Origin: Mytilus galloprovincialis
Taxonomy: Eukaryota > Mollusca > Bivalvia > Mytilida > Mytilidae
DNA: 64,000 nucleotides
Direction: 5' to 3'
Assembly: GCF_965363235.1 (NCBI RefSeq)
Contig: NC_134844.1
Coordinates: 76,501,497 to 76,565,496 of the forward strand
The translations under genes and the position numbers were made by a program. Of this stretch, positions 30,522-42,900 are shown one piece after another. Numbering within the stretch: the first letter of the stretch is position 1; each line of letters starts with the position of its first letter. The notes beneath the pieces are model-generated. The model made no database searches, was not told where the DNA came from, and saw only the letters and a list, made by a program, of their open reading frames with translations.

Positions 30522-30962
30522 CAATTTTTGATAATTGGAACCAAACTTTAGAAAGTTATATCTACCCCCACCCCCACCCCCTTTTTTGTTTACTCCTCCC
30601 CAAATTTTACTTTCCCATTCAGATGTATTAATTGGTACTGTTAAAACCCTTTGTTTTTGTGTTTTCAACATTTAAGGCAAGTTGTGCAACCTAATTTCTT
30701 AGCCCGGCTCAAACTTTAATGTATGCACGATAAAGCATTTACGCAGTTGATCGATTTCTTTCTATTTTTAGACATGTTTTTCTCTTCTTAAGAAGTTTTC
30801 CCACAAATTTAATATCATACTTGTTGTTTTTACATGCATGTACGTAATTTGACAATCATGATGAATTACAATCAAATATAATTTTATGTTACATGAAATT
30901 TCCTCATAATTACGAAATGTACGAAGTCATCTTGTGATGCATATGCACTTTAAATTTACAGA

Positions 30963-33900
30963 ATGCTGGAATCGTTTCCTTTGTTAATAATTCTGTCTAT
31001 TGTTGGGAATGTTGTCTCGCTTGGGAACGGACCAGGTGTGTGTAGCAGAACAGAACGGTAAGTAAAAGAATAAGCTTGGTCACTTATAAGGTGCTGTAAT
31101 CAATGTGAAACCAGTATGAACTTAGCGATAGCTAGTCCGAGATTGCTCTGGCGTCTAACGGCTGTTTTACCAGACAATCTGGGGCCGTGGAACTTTTCTG
31201 GCAAATCTGCCGTAATACGTCAGAGCAATCTGGGACTAAGTGATAGCAAACTTCAGTAGCTATACGTCACATAGATCTACACTATGTTTGTACCGCAGAT
31301 AATATAGATTTAAAGTGAAATACATTTATGTAGGTAATTTCTGTGTAAGTTAGGAACTAAACATAACAAAACAATTGAAAAAAAACTATTTTATCATAGG
31401 ACTATTCATCCATTTACATAAAATACATACTGTTATCATTCTTGTGAATATCATACAATATGATGAAAATATTGAACATATACTTTTAAAAGATATCACT
31501 ACTATGGCAAGCCGTTCTCGTCAAAACTATGTTTAAACCCTTTTTTCGAAAAAAAAAATACACACTGAGATTTAAAAACCTAAAATAACACACTGAGAAA
31601 TCGAAATTACACACTGAGATTTAAAAAAAATGAAAAACACACACTGAGAATTCAAAATTACACACTGAGATTTTAAAAAGACACACTGAGATGAAATAAA
31701 TTGAAAAACACACACTGAGAATTGTTAATTACACACTGAGATTAATATGCAAATTACTAATGAATATTCATGAGATGAATAATTCAAAAGATTAATATCT
31801 TGATCTCAAGAACTCTTGTCATTATAATGAAATGCGATTCCTTCAACCAACATTCGTAATAAATTTCAAGACTTAACATCGCTCATATTCATAAGTTTGT
31901 TGCCTATAATTCAGATCATTACTACCAGTGTATCGGGATGATTTTTATACGACCGCAAAATTTGAAAAAATTTTCGTCGTATATTGCTATCACGTTGGCG
32001 TCGTCGTCGTCGTCGTCGTCGTCCGAATACTTTTAGTTTTCGCACTCTAACTTTAGTAAAAGTGAATAGAAATCTATGAAATTTTAACATAAGGTTTATG
32101 GCCACAAAAGGAAGGTTGGGATTGATTTTGGGAGTTTTGGTCCCAACATTTTAGGAATAAGGGGCCAAAAAGGGCCCAAATAAGCATTTTCTTGGTTTTC
32201 GCACTATAACTTTAGTTTAAGTTAATAGAAATCTATGAAATTTTGACACAAGGTTTATGACCACAGAAGAAAGGTTGGGATTGATTTTGGGAGTTTTGGT
32301 TCCAACAGTTTAGGAATTAGGGGCAAAAAAGGGCCCAAATAAGCATTATTCTTGGTTTTCGCACAATAACTTTAGTTTAAGTAAATAGAAATCTATGAAA
32401 TTTAAACACAAGGTTTATGACCATAAAAGGAAGGTTGGTATTGATTTTGGGAGTTTTGGTCCCAACAGTTTAGGAATAAAGGGCCCAAAGGGTCCAAATT
32501 AAACTTTGTTTGATTTCATCAAAAATTGAATAATTGGGGTTCTTTGGTATGCCGAATCTAACTGTGTATGCAGATTCTTAATTTTTGGTCCCGTTTTCAA
32601 ATTGGTCTACATTAAGGTCCAAAGGGTCCAAAATTAAACTTAGTTTGATTTTAACAAAAATTGAATCCTGGGGGTTGTTTGATATGCTGAATTTAGAAAT
32701 ATACTTAGATTTTTAATTATTGGCCTAGTTTTCAAGTTGGTCCAAATGGGGGTCCAAAATTAAACTTTGTTCATCAAAAATTGAATAAATGTGTTCTTTG
32801 ATATGCCAAATCTAACTGTGTATGTAGATTCTTAATTTTTGGTCCAGTTTTCAAATGGTCTACATTAAGGTCCAAAGGGTCCAAAATTAAACTAAGTTTG
32901 ATTTTAACAAAAATTAAATTCTTGGGCTTATTTGATATGCTTTATCTAAATATGTACTTTGATTTTTGATTATGGGCCCAGTTTTCAAGTTGGTCCAAAT
33001 CAGGATTCCATATCAAGTATTGTGCAATAGCAAGAAATTTTCAATTGCACAGTATTGCACAATAGCAAGAAATATCTAATTGCACAATATTGTGCAATAG
33101 CAATTAATTTTCAATTGGAGTTATCTTTCTTTGTATAGAATAGAAGTTGATAATATATGTTGGAAATTTGCCAGACATGACTATGATGTCATTTTGTATT
33201 TTTATTTGCCAATAACTTTATGTAAAGAACTTCATTGGAAATTTGCCAATATAAAATGTTGCTGATGAAGCTTTTTTTCCTTATCTTATCTAAAATGTTT
33301 TTAGATAATGTATGTTGGACATTTGCCAGACATGACTATGATGTCATTTTCTATTTTTATTTGCCAATAACTTTATGTAAATAACTTCATTGGAAATTTG
33401 CCAATATAAAATGTTGCTGATGAAGTTTTTTTTATTGTTTTATACAATAAACAATGTATATTCACTTTTACTACCAACCAATCTTTACCATTCAGTGATA
33501 ACAAGCACTTTTTTTACATTTTAATATTTTATGATGTATTTAAAAGAGCAGTTATTGTTGCAAACTCCATTAGAAATTTGAATTGATATCAGTTTTGGAA
33601 AAAGGGAAACGGGGATGTGAAAAAAAAGGGGGGGGGTTTAAATTTTTCTCATTTCAGATTTCATAAATAAAAAGAAAATTTCTTCAAACATTTTTTGAGA
33701 GGATTAATATTCAACAGCATAGTGAATTGCTCAAAGGCAAAAAAAATATTTTAAGTTCATTAGACCACATTCATTCTGTGTTAGAAACCTATGCTGTGTC
33801 AACTATTTAATTTTAGATTTAAAAAGTTTGAAGAAGAAATCTTTAATTGATTTGTAAAATCTTGACATTTGTTTTGTGTAAAAAAAAACATGTAATGTCA

Positions 33901-36900
33901 AAAATTTGATCACAATCCAAATTCAGAGCTGTATCATGCTTGAATGTTTTGTCCATACTTGCCCCAACTGTTCAGGGTTCGACCTCTGCGGTCGTATAAA
34001 GCTGCGCCCTGCGGAGCACCTGGTTTTTACTTAAAACCGTGGGTCCCTTTTCAAAAGTGTTCCAACTGTTTCCCTGGTTTCGCTAGTTAATCTTTTATAT
34101 TTTGTTACGTTTATATGCTATAATAGACACTTGGGTAAAAATTTCACTGCATTCTTTTGCAGATTGTTCCAATGTTTTCTTATGATTTTAATAAAGTTTT
34201 TCACCATTTGGTTATATTTTGTAATAAGAGTAAGTGGGTATTTTTCTTGTTCTTGTATTTCTAAAGTTTTTTTATTAATAATTTGGGACCAAATCGAAGG
34301 ACTAACGAGTTCTGTCTCTTTGTTGTTTTAAGCTTGTAATAGATTCAGATTAAGTATGCTAATTAGATATGTGCGCATAAAAAGTGCGCATAAATCTCAG
34401 TGTGTAATTTTAAATTCTCAGTGTGTACTTTTAAATTCTCAGTGTGTAATTTCAAATTCTCAGTGTGTGTTTTCAGTTTATTTATTCTCAGTGTGTCTTT
34501 TTGAAATCTCAGTGTGTAATTTTCAATTCTCAGTGTGTAATTTTCAATTCTCAGTGTGTAATTTTCAATTCTCAGTGTGTAATTTTCAATTCTCAGTGTG
34601 CGTTTTGAAGTTTTAAAATCTCATTGTGCTTTGTTGTAATTCTCAGTGTGTAAATTTTTCGAAAAATAGTTTAAACATAGTTTTGACGAGAACGGCTTGC
34701 CATACACTACAATGATAAATGTATATAACACAAATATAAACTAAATATCAGAAGTATTAGATGCATGTGGTATGATTGCATTGACGCAACTATCATCAAG
34801 AGAGACCGGAGACCAAATGAAATATAAGCACTATTAATGAGGGGGGGGGGGACAGGGGGTACCCTTCTCCTTTCTCCCACCCCTCTTCTCCTTTCTCCTA
34901 CCCCCGTTCTCCTTTCTTTCATTAGAATAAAACATCTCCTTTTGAGATATTTTTTCTTGAAATATTAGAAAAAAATTTAAAAGGAGAGATATTTTATTTT
35001 TTCTCCTTTCTCAAACTTTTTCTCCTTTCTCCCAGCCTTCCTCTCCTTTCTCCTTTCTCCTAACCCCTTTCTCACTGTCTCCCTTACCCCTGTCCTCCCC
35101 CTCATTAATATGTACATCTATATGAAAACAATGAGTATGATATATATAGTGACAAAAAAATAAGTAACGTTCGAATTGAATTTTGTGATTGTGGTTTACC
35201 ATTCATTGATGACGACACGTGCTTTGAATGTCTTCATGCGTCATTCGACAAATAAAATATTCACGTGATACATATAAACCACAATTATATAATATTAAGA
35301 TTATTGTAAACAATGGATGAAGGTCGTAAGGTACATTGCAGCTTCTAATTGTGTTTCACTTTTACAACTTGTGGTTTGCAACTCGGTTTGCAAAGGCAAA
35401 ATGAAGAGATTGTGCGCGCATAAAATTTGTTTTAAGTACATCATCTTTTGAGCGAGTGGCAATTCGGGTTATCATAAAATAGAAGTTGTCGTTTGTTATT
35501 TTGTTGGGTACGCCAGTATTTACTAGGCGGAGAGGGCTGTTGCTTTTGCTGTTTTTTGTTGGTTTTTTTTAGGGGGGGGGTTAACTGCCAGGTATATTTG
35601 GTAATACCTGTTACCTTTTTTTTTCCATTGCTTAATTTCAAATAAAGACATTAGTTTTTCTTTAAATTTGGATTAAGATATCATTATCTTGGTATTACAG
35701 GAGGCAGGTGATAGAATAAAAATTTTGTAAAACTGTAGAGTTCTAGAGGATGAATAGCAACACTAGCGGAAGAGCTGGGTGGTGGTACCGAAGGGGGGCA
35801 TAACTATTTTTAGCTCACCTGGCCCGAAGGGCCAAGTGAGCTTTTCCCATCACTTTGCGTCCGGCGTCCGTCGTCCTGCGTCCGTCGTCGTTAACTTTTA
35901 CAAAAATCTTCTCCTCTGAAACTACTAAGCCAAATTTAATCAAACTTGGCCACAATCATCATTGGGGTATCTAGTTTAAAAAATGTGTCCGGTGACCCCG
36001 CCAACCAACCAAGATGGCCGCCATGGCTAAAAATAGAACATAGGGGTAAAATGCAGTTTTTGGCTTATAACTCAAAAACCAAAGCATTTAGAGCAAATCT
36101 GACATGGGGTAAAATTGTTTATCAGGTCAAGATCTATCTGCCCAGAAATTTTCAGATGAATCGGACAACCCGTTGATGGGTTGCTGCCCCTGAATTGGTA
36201 ATTTTATGGAAATTTTGCTGTTTTTGGTTATTATCTTGAATATTATTATAGATAGAGATAAACTGTAAACAGCAATAATGTTCAGCAAAGTAAGATTTAC
36301 AAATAAGTCAACATGACCGAAATGGTCAGTTGACCCCTTAAGGAGTTATTGCCCTTTATAGTCAATTTTTAACCATTTTTCGTAAATCTTAGTAATCTTT
36401 TACAAAAATCTTCTCCTCTGAAACTACTGGGCTAAATTAATCCAAACTTGGCCACAATCATCTTTGGGGTATGTAGTTCAAAAAATGTGTCCGGTGACCC
36501 GGCCATCCAACCAAGATGGCTGCCACGGCTAAATATAGGACATAGGGGTAAAATGCAGTTTTTGGCTTATAACTCAAAAATCAAAGCATTTAGAGCAAAT
36601 CTGACATGGGGTAAAATTGTTTATCAGGTCAAGATCTATCTGCCCAGAAATTTTCAGATGAATCGGACAACCCGTTGATGGGTTGCTGCCCCTGAATTGG
36701 TAATTTTATGGAAATTTTGCTGTTTTTGGTTATTATCTTGAATATTATTATAGATAGAGATAAACTGTAAACAGCAATAATGTTCAGCAAAGTTAGATTT
36801 ACAAATAAGTCAACATGACCGAAATGGTCAGTTGACCCCTTAAGGAGTTATTGCCCTTTATAGTCAATTTTTAACCATTTTTCGTAAATCTTAGTGATCT

Positions 36901-39900
36901 TTTACAAAAATCTTCTCCTCTGAAACTACTGGGCTAAATTAATCCAAACTTGGCCACAATCATCTTTGGGGTATGTAGTTTTAAAAATGTGTCCGGTGAC
37001 CCGGCCATCCAACCAAGATGGCTGCCATGGCTAAATATAGGACATAGGGGTAAAATGCAGTTTTTGGCTTATAACTCAAAAATCAAAGCATTTAGAGCAA
37101 ATCTGACGGAGTGAAATTGTTTATCATGTCAAGATCTATCTGCCCTGAAATTTTCAGATGGATCCGACAACCGGTTGTTGGGTTGCTGCCCCATAATTGG
37201 TAATTTTAAGAAAATTTTGACGTTTTTTGTTATTATCTTGAATATTATTATAGATAGAGATAAACTGTAAACAGCAATAATGTACAGCAAAGTAAGACCT
37301 AAAGATAAGTCAAACATGACAAAAATGGTCAGTTGACCCCCTAAGGAGTTATTGTCCTTTATAGTCAATTTTTAACAATTTTCATAAAATTTGTAAATTT
37401 TTACTAACATTTTCCACTGAAACTACTGGGCCAAGATCATTATAGATAGAGATAATTGTAAGGAGCAAGAATGTTCAGTAAAGTAAGATGTACAAACACA
37501 TCACCATCACCTAAACACAATTTTGTCATGAATCCATCTGCTTCCTTTGTTTAATATTCACATATACCAAGGTGAGCGACACAGGCTCTTTAGAGCCTCT
37601 AGTTTTACAAGCCCTTCACAATTTTGGCCACAATAGCTGATTGCATATATAAAATTGAAATATATAAATAGAGAATGTGTTCACATATTATGCCCCCGCT
37701 TGCATATAACATTTTAATAGATTGTGACACTGTGTTCACTGCTGTACCACTTTAGGACATTTTTACCTGTTATGTTTGTTTGTTTTATTTACACATCGTT
37801 GTTAAGGTATGGAATTTGATGCGACTGTCATACAAGTGAGAGGATTAGCGCTATAAAACCAAATTCAATCCACCATTTTCTACATAAGAAAATGCCTGCA
37901 CCAAGTAAGGAATATGACAGATGTTGTCCATTCGTTTGATGTGTTTGTGCTTTTGATTTTGCCATTTGATTAGGAACTTTCCGTTTTGAATTTTCCTTAT
38001 AGTTCAGTATTTTTTTTTATTTTACTTTTTGATACCGGTCTTCTGTAAATCATAGAATGAAATTCAAAACAGTGTGGCTGTGATTGACACATTAAATTCA
38101 TCCATTGACTGGGACAATTTAGGTGAACGTTTGTATGTAACGACCACTGCTCACTATGTACTTTTTATAGACACTTAAACTATGGGGTCACCATAGGTAC
38201 TCAACACCTTAATAAAGTAATTCGAAATATTAATCAGGAATAACACGATGTTTTGATTTATATCAATTGTATAAATCAAAACATAAAGGTTATTCCTGAT
38301 TAATTTTTCGAATTATTTTATAATTAAAGGCGTTAAGAAACCTTTGGTGACCCCACAGTTTAAATGTCTATCGTAGGTACGTCGTGAACAGTGGTCGTTA
38401 CAGACACACGTTCACGTAAATTGTCCCAGTCAGTGGATGAATTTAATGTGTCAATCAATGGCCACAGCCACACTGTTTTGAATCTAAAATCTGACTCAAT
38501 CAGACAGTCCGGTCGAAACTGAAAACCTGTGTTATCGGAAGTGAACAAATTAATCAGATGCATCTGATTCATGAAGTTAAAGTACTTGTCAAATTTGTTG
38601 TTGAGTGCTTGTGTATTTCTTCATTTTCGAAAAAAACATCCCTTTATTTGTTCTTGAGAAAAATGAAAAATAAACCACTAAAACGATTTTTTACACAATG
38701 AAAGAAGAAAATTCGTAAGGATTCCGCAGTGTCTACTTTTGCTGTTAATCGCAGGCTCAACAAATATGAGGGAAAATCAATCAAAATATTACTCTCGATA
38801 CTATCTTTTGATTAATGTAAGAAGCTTCTGTTCAAGTTTGGTAAAAATCCAGGATAGTTTATGAATCTAATAAATGTTTTGAAAACATCCACTGCAGACT
38901 GTATGTAATATTAACCGGAGGAAAAACTAAGTCCATTTATAAGTAAAATACGGATAAACAGGTACAAAATTTTAACAAAATTTCATTCTGGATACTAGCT
39001 TTTGATTATAAACAAGCTTCTGTCCAAGTGTAGTACAAATCCAGGATAGTAAAAGAAAGTTTAAAAAAAAAAATTAAACCACAGAGTGAATGTACATGTA
39101 TGGTAACTATCCTGGCAGTCCATTTATAAGTAAAATACGGGAACAAATGGGTTTTTTTTACAAAAAGTGCTTCTGAATTCTATCTTATGATCATAGAAAA
39201 AGCTTATGTCCAAGTTTGGTACAAATCCGGAATAGTTTAAGAAAGTGATTTACATTTCAAAAACGTTAACCACAGAGTGAATATTTCTCTCGCCGAAGAC
39301 GACGACTGAATGTAGGATCGCCATGTCTCGCTTTTTCGACTAAAGTCGAAGGCTCGATAAAAAGTACCAGATAATATAGATAACTGCTTAAAATTTATTT
39401 TCGTAAATTGTCGACATTTAATTATTGTTAGTTTTTAAGTCGAATGCTGTTATAATATCACAAAATTGTAGTGAGTTAAACATAAAAAATCAACGAAATA
39501 TAAAGAATTTTGCTTTGTTTTATTTTAGCAATGCTTTTCGGACGGTTTCGTGCAATTTAGGAACTTCCTTTCTGTTTCCGAGATTTTCTTTGGTGACAAA
39601 ATAAAAAGATACGTCCACTTGATTTAAACTTTGGTGGATAAGAGTCTCATTTGGCAATCCACTTTTTTTTATATATATAAATGCGTATTTTTTTTATATG
39701 TATGGATATAATTTTTCATGCAGATAACGCTAATACATGTACACTTAAAACTAGAACTGAGGACAAATGTGATAGTTTAATATTCCTATCGTCAACTTTC
39801 CATTCTTGAGAAGTAACAAACCTGGCTCTTATTTTGAATGGAGTTTTCGTGTTTCAGTTGAATGGATGCATGTCTTTCTCTGTCAACGCACCTGGTCAAA

Positions 39901-42900
39901 CTTTGTTTAGTGTATATTCGCCGTATTTAGACATTCCCCCTCATATTTGTGAAGTTGTTTTTGTTCTTTCTCCATTTTCATAGTTGGAAAAATGAGGGTA
40001 AGTAAGAACTGTCCTGTAAAAAGTTGACCCGCAATTCCTCCTTGCAGACATAACGTGGTAAATATGAAAATGTGGATTCATTAATTTTAGTGTGTACGAA
40101 TATTTCGTGGATTATGGATAAATTGCAATTGTGTGGATATTTGATTTCGTATTTCCCCCTAAGTTTGCATACAAGCTTATGTAAAATTTGTATAAATTAA
40201 ATTCGTGGTCCCACTATACTCACGAAATCAACGAAATTTGGCATCACACGAATAATGTTGCTGTATTAAAACATGATATATAAATTAAAATTTGATCGAT
40301 TCCCAGATGCCTCTATAATAACGGAAGTCATTTTTACTTTTTTCAGCCAAACTGTCGATCGAGTTGTGACGAAAGAGGTATATGTTGGAACTACAGAGAT
40401 ACCATGTATTGTCAATAGCTGGCTAGATGAATTATCTTGTATGAACAGAAAAACAAAAACAATGTAGGTATACCGTATACAACGATGTTAGATACACTGA
40501 GTTTAAAAATGCCCCTTTGAATTTCTTGTCTGATTACAGATTATCACATGTATTTGTATTTTCCACCTCTTACACGCGAGGTAAATTCCTATCATGCGCG
40601 ATTCACCAATTCAGAATATAATGCATTCTGAGTAATATTTTTAAAAATGCACACCAAAATCTTTTAATTTATTCTTGGATTCCGAATCGGCGAACTGTTT
40701 GACAGGTCGAGTTTCAAATCACGTAGAATTTGTGTTTATATATATAAAATAAGGAAATGTGATACCGTTGCCAATGAAACAACTTCCAGATGATGTAGAA
40801 GTTAGCAACTTTAGGTCACCGTATGGCCTTTAACAATGAGCAAAATCAATATCGCACAGTCAGTCAGTATACATTTCAAAATGTGAAACATAAAAACGGC
40901 CTTTTTTATGAAATATTAGTAACAATAAACTAAAAAAAAAATAAGAACCGCAACCAACAACACTAATTCTGTAATTCAGTGGTTGTCGTTTGTTTATGTG
41001 TTACATATTTGATTTTCGTTCATTTTTTTTTTTTTTTTTTTTTACATAAATAAGGCCGTTAGTTTTCTCATTTGAATTGTTTTACATTGTCTTATCGGGG
41101 CCTTATATAGCTGACTATGCGGTATGGGCTTTGCTCATTGTTGAAGGCCGTACGGTGACCTATAGTTGTTAATGTCTGTGTCATTTTGGTCTTTTGTGGA
41201 TAGTTGTCTCATTGGCAATCATACCACATCTTCTTTTTTATACATATAAAATGTGGTGGGGTTAAACATGTTTGTGACCGCAAATCACCCCCTTATTTAG
41301 GACAGTGGTGTAAAACCAGAATAACATAGAAAAACAAACTGATCAAAATTTGACAGGCTAATGATACAGTAGTTGATCTACTTAGACCGGTCGGCAATCG
41401 AGGCCCAAAACTAGCTTCGAATTCTCTTTGACCTATAGATCGCTATCGAATGATGGGCTTGCAACGGTAGGGTTGTTCTCTCCATTGCAACATATACAGG
41501 TATCTAAGTCACACTTGTTGCCAAGAGCCAAACAGATACAGGACAGGGGTGCATTCTAGCTTGCAATGGTGTTTTATACTGCTTGTATCATTTATCCATG
41601 TTAAAATACATTCAATTGCAAGACAATAGTTTTATTTAATACATATAATGTTTTATCGTAGAAACGTTACAGAACATAGAAATGAAACAGTACAGGAAAT
41701 CGTTCCCATGGTTATAAAGTTTTGTTGTGCAGGATATACCCTCGTGGGTGACAGATGTATACTGCGTAAGTGTATTAAGTTCAGCATATTAAAACATCGC
41801 CTAAACACTTTATAGCTCATTTCATTGAGTGTGTAGCTAAAGGAAATATTTTTGGTTAGCTTGCTTCATTTAGAAGTAGACTAGTCCGACAGATAACCAA
41901 TCTTTCTGCGTGTAGGACTAGGCTACTTTGAAAGGAGGGAACTATACATTACCTTATAAGGACTTCACGGTTCAGCTAGCAAGCAAGCTAACCAAAAATA
42001 TTCCCTTTAGCTACACACTCAATGAAATCGGCTGCTAAGATTCCAACACCTTAGAATAAATCATTTAACAAAATTATACAGAATATCACATTTTTAGAAA
42101 CATAATTCATTATAGTAAGGGGACTTTTTCTAAGGGCGGACAGGAGGAGTTTCAAAATGTATTTATCCAGACTTGGTAAAAACTTAAATCAGACATACGA
42201 CTTTTAATCTTTGCACGCTCTGTCGTTTTCAGTAAATTGTCAATTTTACCTCTATGTTCGTTTGTGTCTTTTTGTGTTTCTTTTCTAACTAAAAATATGG
42301 CATATCAAATTAACATGTCTTTTATTTTCCATCTTTTAAAATGCAAATGGAAAATAAAACAAACCAATTTTCACGTCGGGGGTGGGGGTGTAAAGGGCGG
42401 ATAAGCCTTAACATGTTTCAGGATTCACATTTGAGTCCAAGGCTGTTGCTTCTTTGTCTAAATAAAGACATGTTAACCTCTTTCCGTGACTAATGACCTT
42501 TATATACTAATATATACAAGTAATATCTATGTTCCTCTGTGTACAGTTGTATCTACAGCGGTTTAAGTGTATCAGATTTGTATTTTACTAACACTGAGAA
42601 CAATTGAAGCCTTTTGGAAACTAGACAGAGGCGGATTAAGGGGTTCAATGTACCCCCTCCTTTTTGTGGCAAATTTGGTTTATTATATAGGGAATAACTG
42701 AGGCATAACTGGAGCGGATCCCTTTTAGGCAGTCATTGCCCTTTCCCTCTAATGAAAATATCTGAATCCGCCGCCAAAGACTGCTTTATACGTATAAGAA
42801 CAATGTTACTTTATTTAAAAGATTTCCCACCATTTATTTAAAACAAATATGCATTAAAATTGAAAAACTGCTTTTTGTCGACTTTTACTAATACTTTTCC

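Noticed and set aside
34356..34616. 86-codon ORF with repeated NSQCV text
   Set aside because: Translation of the TCTCAGTGTG array in the right arm of the foldback element.
31503..34704. CACACTGAGA arrays as a CRISPR array
   Set aside because: Spacers are short, AT-rich and similar to each other, the arrays are mirrored as inverted termini, and the genome is animal.
35946..36678. Two similar 76-codon ORFs (35946 and 36448)
   Set aside because: Same text in two units of the 502-bp tandem repeat; the third unit has lost the frame.
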